A DNA stretch of 51,515 nucleotides from the NCBI GenBank assembly GCA_010279815.1, contig QEOQ01000191.1, positions 502,394 through 553,908 on the forward strand, given 5' to 3'. The notes beneath the pieces were generated by a model. The model was not told the DNA's origin, did no database searches, and saw only the letters and a program-made list of their open reading frames with translations. The position numbers were made by a program, and so were the translations under genes. Within the stretch, counting starts at the first letter, position 1, and every line of letters starts with the position of its first letter. This document shows, piece by piece, positions 1 to 10,408 of this stretch. This DNA is from Brachionus plicatilis (taxonomy: Eukaryota > Rotifera > Eurotatoria > Ploima > Brachionidae).

Positions 1-470
1 AAAAAAAAAAAAAAAGAAAAATAATTTAAATCTGGTACCAGAATCGATTTTTTGTGGATATAAAATATTTTAATCCTTCCCACTCATCGAATAATAGTTT
101 TAATTTTGGATCATTTTTATCATGTTTTAAATAATCATTGAATAAGTTAATAATCATCGTATTATGCACAAGGGATTTGTCTATATAATTATTGAGTAGA
201 TTTTTATACCTTTCGACTAAAGTTAGAAAATAATAAAAAATTCAAAAAATTGAGCTTTTTTTGGCATTTTCATTTTAACCAATTTTTACGCAAAATTTCG
301 TAAATTCACTTTTTATTATAAAGTAATTTTACGTAAATTTACCAGAAATCCAGTTGTCAAATCGGCACTGTAAATTAAAAGCCTTTTAGAATTTAATAAT
401 TCTAAAAACAATTAAATTTTTTAAAAAACTTTCTAATTAATACAAAATAATTTGATCCATCTTAAAAAAA

Positions 471-970
471 AAGATATTAAATTATTAGTCCCATTTTCGG
501 TGTTGAAACGGTCAGGAATAAGATAAGTCGGATCGCCAGCTAATACTTTTAAATACTAATCGAGTTTTAGTTTTCTTGAGATTTTATAGAGGCTCATAAT
601 TTTCCTCACCGCTAATTTTAATATAAAATCCGCTATTTTGATAAAGTTAAGTAGAATTTAATAAAATTAAAGAAATTTAATACTATTTTGAGTTGCATTT
701 AGAACAAAAAAATATCTTTGCCATTGGCATGTTGAGTTGAGCAGAGTTTGTTTTCTATATTTTGAGTACCACTGCCCAGTTGAAAATTTAACAATCGTAC
801 CTAGCTAAACTTTTGTCTGTCGATTTGTTGGCTTTGGTTTCCCCATTCTTGCCACTTTGTTGGACTTTTTCAAAATCTACAAAGTCACATTTATATGGTC
901 GTAAATAAATTTCCTTTTCTTCGTCTAATGACATTAACTTCATCATCGGTGTCCAATTTTGAATAGTCAT
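471..970 (-). CDS. partial gene with PH-like motif, left edge
   Basis: This is a tentative gene read on the minus strand towards the left edge. The proposed exons are 970-801 (ATG at 970), 754-684, and a third starting near 539. Introns 800-755 (46 nt) and 683-540 begin with GT, end with AG and keep the frame; the first has the size usual in this window. Exon 1 is hydrophilic (about 57 residues). Exon 2 contains the string CQWQRYFFVLN, which resembles the W..RYFVL third strand of pleckstrin-homology domains. The third exon would encode GDPTYLIPDRFNTENG and is less certain, as is everything to its left. I do not recognise the protein. If the PH reading is right it would bind phosphoinositides or a protein partner at a membrane. 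It could also be a pseudogene. Confidence 0.35.
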
Positions 971-1895
971 GGCTATTAAAGAGAATACTTGAAATTTTTT
1001 ATTGAATAAAAATCATCTCCGAATAAAATTGTACCCTAAATGGCTTATTTCCATTTCGAAAATAAGGAATTAATCCCTATTAAATTAATTTCAAAAACCA
1101 AAAAAAATTATAAGAATAAAATTTTTTTAAAATTAAATTTTTAATGGGTTTGATTTTTATTTGCATCAGATACCCTTATTAGAAGATTCTCAGCTTTTAT
1201 GGTTCTTATGATGACTTTATAGAGCTAAATAGAGAATCAAGACGATTGATCAAGATGACATATGAATCGATTGTCCCAGAGATAAATTTTGAAACTTAAT
1301 TTAACATATTTAACGAGACAGCTGTTGATTACAGCTGGTTGTACAATAACCTCACTAACTCGACCTGAAGAAACAAAAAAATATGCACCTTGCTTTCTTA
1401 GACAGTCATTGGGATCAAGTTTAATTTTTTAGTCAATATTTTTTGTTCCATTTTAATATAAATATTTTTTATCACTTGGTTTATTTGTTAAATAAATTTT
1501 TATTAAGTAAATAATTAAAATTTGATAACAAATAGATCGGGGATAATTTCATGTTTAAATTCATTTTTTATTTAGTTATTTTTTCGAGCGTAAGTCACTC
1601 TGAGAATAATTTGCTACCGAAATAAATATAATGGGTATAATTTCCAGAAAAAATTCGGGAATAAAAAAAGACGATTATGGGGCAAATGACAATTTACAAA
1701 TGACCAAATTTTTTACTCATCTTATTTTAAATTTTAAACAGAATGCTGTTATTTGTAAAAATTTTTTACTCTAATACTATTTTTACTTTATTAAATGTTA
1801 ATTTATAGGTAAGTGTTATTAATTGAGTTCTTATCAAAAAAGTAATAAGCTTATTAAAATATCGGTATCAAAAATTTATTAGCCCTTTTTAAGTT
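971..1895. other. intergenic, AT-rich
   Basis: Nothing codes convincingly here. It presumably holds the 5' flank of the leftward gene starting at 970 and the 3' side of the MITE that follows. No promoter element was recognised. Confidence 0.4.
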
Positions 1896-1903
1896 AAATT
1901 TTC

Positions 1904-2504
1904 GGGTCATGTCCAGAATGTGATCAGTTATCAATGATCACATATTTCGTGATCAAAAAAGCCTCTAATTTATGAAAAAATAAAAATAAATTTTTTTTGG
2001 TGATCAGGAAATTTTTTAAATATATTTAACTTTATTACCAATTTTCAAAAAAAAACAAAACAAAATTTTAATTATTGTTTTTTTGACATGTGCAATTTAA
2101 CACCCTTTTCATTTTTCGTAAATTCACCACAAATGCTACATTCTACCGGATTTGACTGTATGCTTAATGCTTTTTTTGCAGCTAATTTAGCTACATCGGA
2201 CTATTCTACTGGGACCAAAGCAATTTCTTTGTAAAAACTGCCTTTTCTTTTATGGTTTTTAAATCTTAATATATATTTCAAAAACTTATAGTTTATTATG
2301 GTGAGTTGCAATTTTTTTTGTTTTTTTTATTCATTCAATATTAACATAATTTTCAAATTTTCAAATTTTTAGAATGAAAAAATTTTTGATTTCAACAGAA
2401 AAAATTTTATGTGATCAAAAAAAAATTTTGTTGATCAATTTTTGATCACAAAGAGTACACTTAATATTTTGGTGATCAAAATGATCACATTCTGGACATG
2501 ACCC
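1904..2504. mobile_element. MITE, GGGTCATGTC family, copy 1
   Basis: A 601-bp non-coding element bounded by a perfect 23-bp terminal inverted repeat (1904-1926 and 2482-2504) starting GGGTCATGTCCAGAATGTGA. It is flanked by an exact 8-bp target-site duplication AAATTTTC (1896-1903 and 2505-2512). The interior is AT-rich, contains several TGATCA words and encodes no transposase. An internal stretch near 2090-2160 is clearly similar to 12364-12430 inside copy 2. An 8-bp TSD suggests a hAT-, P- or Merlin-type transposase, but the GGG terminus is not the CAGNG of typical hATs. Confidence 0.88.
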
Positions 2505-2834
2505 AAATTTTCTTTTATTCTAAAATTCACAATGTCAGCAATTTTTCAATTCAAAAAACTGAAAATAATATTCAAATATGTAGAAAAAAAGATGCCTCAA
2601 TCTGATTGTGTAAATAAAAGATTTTTTCAAAAAAATTTATTTCAATTTAACTTTTGAATATCGCACAAAAAAATTTAGTAAAAGAAAATTTTTAATTAAA
2701 AAAAATAACTAACGTTTTGAAGAATTCAATGTTTTGTAAATGCAAATTAAAAAAAAAGAATCTTTTTAATTGAAAAAATATTCTCAACACTTATCTTAAG
2801 AACTTTCTATCAAAAATGCATATCAGTTTGCGCA

Positions 2835-3785
2835 ATGATTTTCATTAAAGTCAAAAAAATAATATCTTCAACAATGATTTTTTTTTTGATAGTTTATTTT
2901 ATATTTAAATCCAAAGGGACAACTGAACCAGCCAACGCAATTATAAATCCGCACACTTTTAAATTCACTATTAACCCAGCCAGGACTGTCTGTGGTGTAA
3001 ACCAAGGGGCAAATGTTATTTTAGTTTCTCTTGTTGAAGTGTCCCCTACTGCTGTTAAGGAAAGGCAGCAAATAAGAGAGACATGGGGCAATTCAAGCCT
3101 ATTCAAACTGACCAGAACTGTGTTTCTTCTTGGGCTTAGTAAAAACGAAACCATCAATAAACTAATTGTCGAAGAAAGCAAAATTTACAAAGATATTGTT
3201 CAAGAAGATTTTTTGGACTCATACAAGAATTTGACTATAAAAACCATAATGGGCTTTAAGTGGGTATCTGAATATTGTTCCAATGCCAAATTCGTCCTAA
3301 AAACAGATGATGATGCGGTAATAAATACTGCAGTTGTAGAGAGATACCTCCAAACAGTGCCTGACAAAAACCTATATATGGGCTATTATTTATATACTCC
3401 TCCTGTTATTCGGAACAAATTTTCGAAATTCTATGTTTCGGAAAGTGAATACAACGCATCGCACTTTAATTCATATCAAATTGGTGTTGGATATTATGTG
3501 AGCTTGGATTTGGCGCGCAAATTTTTTGAAATGTCTCTTTATACCAGCTTGTTCAAGTTTGAAGATGTTTATGTTGGTATGCTGGCTAAAAAGTTGAATA
3601 TCAAGGGTAAACAAATTGCCAAGTTGTATTCAATGAACAATGTCAAATCGGTAAAATATGTTGGTCGTTTGACCAAAAAGAACAACACTATTTTACTTGC
3701 GTATGCAACCATGAAAAATTTTCGTCAAATTTGGAGCTTTTTTTATAATCTTAGTTTCAGTGATATATACTCGATAAAAAACTAG
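2835..3785 (+). CDS. beta-1,3-galactosyltransferase-like (GT31)
   Basis: An intact single-exon gene of 316 residues, predicted to be a type II Golgi membrane glycosyltransferase that adds a beta-1,3-linked sugar (galactose or N-acetylglucosamine) to glycoprotein or glycolipid acceptors. A short cytosolic tail is followed by a hydrophobic signal anchor at about residues 10-27. GT31 landmarks appear in order: RQQIRETWG, VFLLG, an E..IYKDIVQEDFLDSYKNLT block ending in KT, the metal/UDP-sugar motif KTDDDAV, and EDVYVGMLAKKL near the C-terminus. Several N-glycosylation sequons are present. Length is typical of the family, though at the short end. The ATG at 2835 is the natural start because it precedes the anchor. 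A polyadenylation signal AATAAA lies at 3817-3822. The exact acceptor cannot be told from sequence, so I give no orthologue name. Confidence 0.9.
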   Translation: MIFIKVKKIISSTMIFFLIVYFIFKSKGTTEPANAIINPHTFKFTINPARTVCGVNQGANVILVSLVEVSPTAVKERQQIRETWGNSSLFKLTRTVFLLGLSKNETINKLIVEESKIYKDIVQEDFLDSYKNLTIKTIMGFKWVSEYCSNAKFVLKTDDDAVINTAVVERYLQTVPDKNLYMGYYLYTPPVIRNKFSKFYVSESEYNASHFNSYQIGVGYYVSLDLARKFFEMSLYTSLFKFEDVYVGMLAKKLNIKGKQIAKLYSMNNVKSVKYVGRLTKKNNTILLAYATMKNFRQIWSFFYNLSFSDIYSIKN

Positions 3786-3829
3786 AATTTTTTAAAAAAA
3801 TTTTAACTAAAAACAAAATAAAGTTTTTT

Positions 3830-4438
3830 CTTTTATTTTTTTCGATTTCTGAATTAATTATTATCTTATTTAAAAAAAAAAATCAAATGTGAACAGCTCT
3901 GACTAAGAGACCAATTTATCGCACTTAAGAAATCAAAATAAACGACCTGTAGTTCTTTCTTCAACAAAATTTTCTTTTTACCAGTAAAATTATTTTTTTC
4001 AAAAAATTTATTAATTTATATTCTAATTATTTTTCGTTAAAGCTCGGTGCACCATGAATCTTAACTTTTTTAAAAGAGAAATTTTTATTCTCCTAATACT
4101 TTTACCATATGTTTCTGACCCTCAGCTTTCATTCTAGCGTGACAACTCATTGAGAAAAAATTTGTCCAAAAGAATTAGAAGAGGATTAGTTCCCCTGGGA
4201 AACGGTTGTGGCGGATTTTAATGAAATACATTCCTGGTATCTGTTTTGAAGAAAAAATTTAGAATATTTTGGTCTTTTTGGATTTTTTGATTAAGATTTT
4301 TTCGAAAATTAAAATTTGATTAAATGCACCAAAAAAATTTTATTTTAATTTTTCTCAAAAAAATTTGAAGAATGAAGAATTTTAATTTTTTTTATAAATT
4401 AGTGTTTTATTAGATCACCTAATGGTATTTTCCTATTG
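3830..4438. other. intergenic, AT-rich
   Basis: Contains the 3' flank of the galactosyltransferase gene and no convincing gene. A stretch of about 25 sense codons near 4145-4222 lies between stops and is not supported as a gene. Confidence 0.4.
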
Positions 4439-5151
4439 CTTTAAACTTCAGCTTTTGCTTTAAAATGTGCACTCATTACGGTTTCGTAATTATTAGCTCA
4501 AACGGATCTTGCTTTCAAAAAAAAGATCCAAATTAGAAATGGGTTTATCTAGTACCGACAAATAAAAATCTAGTACCCACAATAAAAAAATGTTCCCCAC
4601 ACGCAAAAACTTTTAGCCACAAAAAATTTTGCAATTTTAAAACTGTTAAACACAAAATGCAAAACTTTTTAATAAAATTTTACCGAAATATTTATTTTCA
4701 AATACAGCACCCTTTTTTTTGAAATTTTTGAATCATTCAAAAAACAAAATTTTATTCTAATTAAAAATTTTTAAAGATTTAGAATGTTTTTAAGAAGAAA
4801 AAAGCTTACTTTTGAATATTTGGTAAAAGTTAAAGGTAAACAAAAAAGTAAGAAAGCAATTAATCTTGATAATTCGCTTAATGGCGCCGAGTAAATTAAT
4901 AAACCTCAAGAACAAGATGTTACAAATGCAAAAATAGTTTATAGGATTTATATAGTAACATTTCAATCGCAAAAACCAATATTTTATAATGAAAAAGTAA
5001 ATGATGTAAAATATTTTATTAACTTAATAATTTTATTTTATTCATCATAAAATTTTTGTGTTTAAAAGTCATTTGTGTTGAAAGTTTCATATTTGTGGGT
5101 AAAATTTTTTGATTGTGGTGAATCAATTATGTCATAAGAAATTTTTGTTTA

Positions 5152-5205
5152 TTATTATTATTATTATTATTATTATTTATTGATTTAAGCCTCATAGGCA
5201 AAAAA
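5152..5205 (-). mobile_element. non-LTR retrotransposon 3' tail (minus orientation)
   Basis: An (ATT)n microsatellite followed by a short stem-loop containing GCCTCATAGGC. Read on the minus strand this is a stem-loop followed by AATAAATAATAATAA. The same layout recurs at least six times in this window and is that of a 5'-truncated LINE or SINE end. No coding part is attached. Confidence 0.45.
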
Positions 5206-5246
5206 AATATTAAAAAAAAAGTTTAGTTCTTCGAATTCTACAATTT

Positions 5247-5531
5247 TTGAGAATAAAAATAAGCAATTTCCTTGTTTATGATTTCCAAAAAAAATATGTA
5301 ATGGATATACATCTTCATTTACTTCCCAAATTTCACAGCGAATTAAATCCAATTGAACATTTTTGGGCTTATTTACAATATGACTATAAAATTAACAATG
5401 AAAAATCAACAAATGAGGAATTATTTTTAAATGCTCGAAAAAAATATACGAAACTTGATATGAATAAGATAATGGGTAAATTTTGGGAGTTGTTAAGTCT
5501 TATTATAATGGCGAAGATTAAAAAATTGTAA
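5247..5531 (+). pseudogene. DDE transposase C-terminal fragment
   Basis: An open stretch of about 94 codons contains LLPKFHSELNPIEHFW, a hallmark of the last DDE-domain segment (final catalytic Glu in NPIE, then aromatic residues) of Tc1/mariner/IS630-related transposases. The first two catalytic Asp residues and the DNA-binding domain are missing, so the protein cannot be active. The stop at 5529-5531 overlaps the inner end of the right terminal inverted repeat. Upstream reading frame is lost in AT-rich sequence and a retrotransposon tail insertion. Confidence 0.72.
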
Positions 5532-5633
5532 TGAGTGCCCATTTAAAGCGAAACAGAAGTTTAAAATATAAAAAAAATAATTAAAGTAAAATAATAAAAT
5601 AAAACAAAAATTAAATAAAAAGAAAAAGATAGA

Positions 5634-6418
5634 TTCAGAAAGATATCGACTCATTGGTCGCGTGGGCTAAAGAGTGGAGAATGGCTTTTAACTATGAAAA
5701 ATGCAAATCAATGGAGATAGCTAAGCGCGAACTTGCTTCAAGTCCTATTGAGTTTTACATGTCTAAGGACACTGACACGGTTCACCATATCTGCACGACT
5801 AAAAGAGAAAGAGACCTTGGAATCATCTTATCGGATGATCTGAAGTGGAATAATCATGTCAGTCAAGCTGTGTCAAAAGCTAATGCAATACTTGCTATGC
5901 TTAAACGAACATTCACCTACTGGAATGTCAATACATTCAGAACACTGTACACAACATATGTGAGACCTCATCTTGAATACGCGGCACCAGTCTGGAACCC
6001 GTACAAGAAGAAAGAGATAATTATGATCGAAAAGGTACAACGAAGGGCAACAAAATTGGTGCCGGGCTTGAAAAAATTTGATTATGAGACACGACTTGGG
6101 TAAATTGGTTTGACAACACTAGAGAAAAGAAGAGAAAGGGGTGATCTGATTCAATTTTACAAGATAAACAATGGTATCAACAAAATTAACTGGTTTCATC
6201 CAGTCAAGTCGATTATTTCAATTAATAAAACTGGTCCTGCATCGATTATTAGAGGACACAAACAAAGACTTGAGAGACAATTAACAAGAAACTGTGAACA
6301 AAGGCATAATTTCTTTGTAAATCGTATTGCACCAAATTGGAACAACTTATCAAGTCAAACAGTTGAAGCCAAGACAACAAATCATTTTAAAAATCTTTTG
6401 GACTCTAACGGGACATAA
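5634..6418 (+). pseudogene. LINE reverse transcriptase, 3' part, with in-frame stop
   Basis: The C-terminal part of a non-LTR retrotransposon ORF2 (Jockey/CR1/L2-like assemblage). Recognisable pieces in order are SLVAWAKEWRMAFNYEKCK, RDLGIILSDDLKWNNHV, LYTTYVRPHLEYAAPVWNP, IEKVQRRATKLV, TTLEKRRERGDLIQFYK, and a C-terminal FFVNRIAPNWNNL block. The YADD catalytic region would lie just upstream and is absent, so this is a 5'-truncated copy. A single TAA at 6101-6103 interrupts an otherwise continuous frame; the two halves are in the same frame, so it is a point lesion and not a frameshift. It is less AT-rich than its surroundings. Confidence 0.9.
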
Positions 6419-6522
6419 ATTTAAAGACAGCTGATAAAGTATGGTCGTGCGACTCATACTACAACAAGTTAAAACTTGTAGCAGCTCATTATTATTATTA
6501 TTATTTTTATTATTATTATTAA
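6419..6522 (+). mobile_element. 3' UTR and microsatellite tail of the same LINE
   Basis: Directly after the LINE stop codon comes about 60 nt, then ACAAGTTAAAACTTGT, which can form a short stem-loop, then AGCTC and an (ATT)n tract (about 6487-6522). It is the natural 3' end of the element at 5634-6418. Confidence 0.65.
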
Positions 6523-6529
6523 AGGATAA

Positions 6530-9500
6530 ATAAGTCTAAATGATAAAAAGAAAAATTAAAAACTAGTCTGACGACCAGTGGAACAGAATGACTCAATATT
6601 ACCCTGACATATCTCTCACTCAACTCAAAAGTCGATTTAAGGCTGTAAATAGTTCATTGAAGGTCTCTTGGTGGGCACAATAAAAATTTTGCCCAATTTT
6701 CAATTTTCAAAATTTTTAAAAAAATAAATAAAAAGCTGTATATTAGCAGATTTTGCATTTTTGCATTTTATAATAAATAAATTTGATTATTTTTAAACTA
6801 ACTAAAATAAATCAATCTAAACTTGTAAGTTGTATTTTTTTACAATTATAAAGACCAAATTCAAAATTATTTGAGTAGCGATGACAGAATTTTAACATTT
6901 AAATAAAATAAATTAACAAATTTCAAAAAAAATTCCAATTAGAACAGATCATAGAGAAAAAAAATAAATCTCAAAATATTGATATTTATTTTGATCATTA
7001 ATATTTCCTTTATAAATTAAAATCAAATTTTTTTTGTTAATTTAGTGAAACATATTTTTTTTCATGTTGTTTGATCAATAGAGTTTAAAAAGCTTAATTT
7101 TTTCAATTTAAATTAATTAAAAAGAATTTATTTTGTAAAGGTTAATATGAAAATTTACAACGCCTAAATCCTATCACTTATTACGTACATTAAAGATTAT
7201 TCTTTTTTTTTAATTTGCAGCACCAATCCTTGTTTATTTTTCCTAAAATATTTATTTCATGTTTTTTTGAAATTTAAAACAAACAGTTTGATGTAATGGC
7301 ACAGTAAAAGTCAATTTTTCTAAAAATATTTGGCAAACTTAGTAAACAAGAAACTCGAAATTTAAAAAAATAAATGAATTAGAAGTGATCAAAATATTTG
7401 AAAAATTATCAAATGATTTTTTTTATTAAAAGAGATATTCAGAATGAATATTAAGAAAAATGAAAAATGGAATCTTAAATGCAAAAGAGTGCATAACTTA
7501 ATTATTTTTAGGATTATTATATTAATTGGACATTGAATATTGAATATTTTTCATTGAACATTTTCGAGAATGATTTCCAAATAGTTTTAGTAATTTATTT
7601 CTAATCCTTATTTTTTAAATATAACTCTTATTATTTTTAAAGTGTCTTAAAAAATTTAATGTCTGAATAACAAGATTAATTTACAAAATGCAGCAACTTA
7701 ATTTTTTTAAATTATTATTTTTTTCTAATAATTTTCTGCTCAATATGCTTACATTCATTCGATAATTATTTATTGTTAAAAAAATTTCTAGAGGTTATCA
7801 TAGTGCAATTAATCATTAATCCGTTTGAGGACCATTTTTTAATATTAAAATTTTGATTTTTTTGATTTTTTAACTGTTTACTTTATTTATCCCATTGTTA
7901 TTTATATTACAATATATTACAATATTCAATTTAACTTAAAATGTTTTTTTATTTCATTGTTTATTTTATTTTTAAAATAAGTCGGGGAACATTCCGAGAC
8001 AAACACGAACCGATCTATTTAATTTAAATTAAATTTCAATTAATTTTAAAAAAATTAATGTAGTTTTTTTCAATAGTAGATTTTATCTTAGTGGTGATTT
8101 TCTGGTGTAAATGATCATGTTGATTTATGTTATAAATTTTTATTGTTTTAGAAAATACTTCATTGTTATTAATAAATTGGATTGCATAGCTTTGTAAAAT
8201 TTATAAAAAGTTTTGTATCATCAAATATTTTATTTTTTTTATTATTTAAATTATTTATTTGAAAAAAGATTTTTCAAGATTTAGTTCGAAAATTATGCAC
8301 CAGTTGTCAATCAAATACAAGTTATATTTTCAAATAATAAAGCAAAAATTTAAAAAATCTACTGTAATATTTAATGTCAAAAATAGTTTTTTTATAAAAG
8401 ATCAAAAAAAAGTGATAAAAGATAAAATAGTTTGAATGTGTTTTTTAACTGTTAAAATTCCAAGCCAAATAAATATTAAATCTAGATCGCGTAGACACTA
8501 ACAAACTTGATAGATAAAACAAAAATTTAAATAAGAAAATTTATAAGTCAAAAAATTTAATTTGAAAATAATCTTTATTTTTAGGATTAATGCTCATGAG
8601 TGTATGAAGTTAATTGAAAAAATATGAGAAAACATAAGGGATTAAAAAAAATCAACTAATTTCGAAGCCTTTTTCTAAATTACTTTTAAATCAAGAATAG
8701 AATTTTTTAATTATTAATTATTTTCGACAAGCAAAGATTACTCAGGTAAAATAGAGTCTAGTTAGGTTAGAACACGACTGGTTTGTTGTAGTTTAGACAA
8801 ATGGCTCTAGCAATTAGACGAAATACCTCATCTTTACAAATAGCTAAATCTAAAAGCATATTTATAAAATATTTATTTTCTTATATTTAAAAAAGGGGTG
8901 ACAATTTGCCGCAGAACTTTTTAGTCTAAGCTCTTGAAAAATTAAAAAATTTTTCAAATCGAAAAAAAATTTGGCCTATTTAGTCAGTTGTTATGGTGGG
9001 TCGACAGAAAAACAATCAAGGCTTCATTTCATTTGGATTAGGTGTTGATATTGGGTTTCATTAAAAGTAAAAAACTTGATTAAATAATTATATTGGTTTA
9101 CCAAGGTTCAATAAAACAAAAATTTATTATTTAGTTAATATTATTTGGCCAATTTAAAAACACTAGATCAAATCAAATTTCTTTTATCATCCAATTTAGA
9201 ATTTATTCGATTAGTTTTGAATCTAACCTTTGGAGCATCCCAAAAGGTTCTTAAGAATATACAGATTTATTGCATAATTTTCTAAATCATATAAACAAGG
9301 CTTAAGTACAAATAATATCTAAGAGCACTAGATCTAGGCACTGGTGGGATGCTTTTACTTATATCCATTAATTCGATTAATTTATGTTACTAGATTCGTA
9401 AATGATAAATGTTAGAGAATTGCGCAACATCAACTTTTTGTTTTTGTTTCTATCAAACAAAAGCATTTTTTTTTTTAATCATAAACATCTTCAGAATTCA

Positions 9501-10400
9501 TGTATATTTCATTTTATATTGAAAATTTATGCTCTTTTTATGACTATTTTGATTAAATTAAAAATAAAATAATTGGATTTTTTTATAAACATTTCGTATT
9601 AAAAAAAAATAGAAAAAATATTAAAAAGCAAATAAAAAAAAATACTAAAAATATTTTATTTGCCATTTAATTAGGTTTTTATTGAACTTGCTGCTTGGAT
9701 TTTAGGATTTAGAATTTTTTAGAATTTATTTTTGTTCTAATTTTAATTTAACTCAACAACTACAAAAAAATTCTTCGAAATTTTACGAAAAAAAGATTTT
9801 TAAATATTTTTTATTTTCTATCATTCCAAAAACAAGTTATGTTTTTTTTCAATCAAAAGTCAATACAGAACTGGTTTTTAAACAAAAATTTTTAATTAAA
9901 AGCCAAAATAATCTTTGAAATTTTTAAGAGCTTCGACTAAATTTTTCTACTAGAACAAATATTGACCGAAAGTGGCCGAGAGCATTAAAATATTGGACAA
10001 ATTGTATTTATTTACCCAAATGTATTGACTTAAGCATAGACTAAAATTTAAAAAAAAATTTAATCGAAAAGGTCTATCTTTATTTTTGTGTGTTGGATAA
10101 AATTTTCGATTAGAAGCGAGTGGGTCAAAAAAAAACAAGGCGATAGAATTTAGTAAATTTTTTTTTCAAAGCTTATTTTTAATCTGTCTTATTTGTTAAA
10201 ATTCATAAAATTTTATTTGCAATTATAATTAGCAATCATAAAATATTTTGCATTAAAACTTGCAACCAATTGATTCAGAACTAAGAGTCCCATTGTTGTG
10301 AGTGAAAGTAAATTATTTTAGAATTATTCGGGGATTTTAATTTAAATTTTTTATACTTAACATTTTTTCATCAGACAAAAATTTACATTCAGATAAATGA
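6530..10400. other. 3.9-kb AT-rich intergenic region
   Basis: No coding stretch, terminal-repeat pair or RNA gene that I can support. It separates the dead LINE from the start of KLHL20 and presumably holds the KLHL20 promoter, of which nothing specific was recognised. Confidence 0.4.
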
Positions 10401-10408
10401 CTTAAAAA

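Larger units (their letters stand above)
4441..5566. mobile_element. decayed DNA transposon with TIRs and transposase remnant
   Basis: About 1.1 kb bounded by imperfect inverted repeats. The left end (4441-4480, TTAAACTTCAGCTTTTGCTT onwards) matches the reverse complement of 5529-5566 over about 38 positions, including the shared word GCACTCATTA. The only recognisable coding remnant (5247-5531) is a transposase C-terminus whose stop codon sits at the inner edge of the right TIR, as in compact Tc1/mariner-like elements. A retrotransposon tail (about 5152-5205) has inserted inside. The ends are rich in TTTAAA, so the exact TSD cannot be fixed. Confidence 0.6.

Noticed and set aside
4130..4225. 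Short stretch with a basic cleavage-like motif (KRIRRGL) resembling the fusion-peptide region of envelope-like proteins of invertebrate retroelements.
   Set aside because: Only about 25 codons between stops, no other envelope, gag or pol sequence nearby; the resemblance is too short to support a call.
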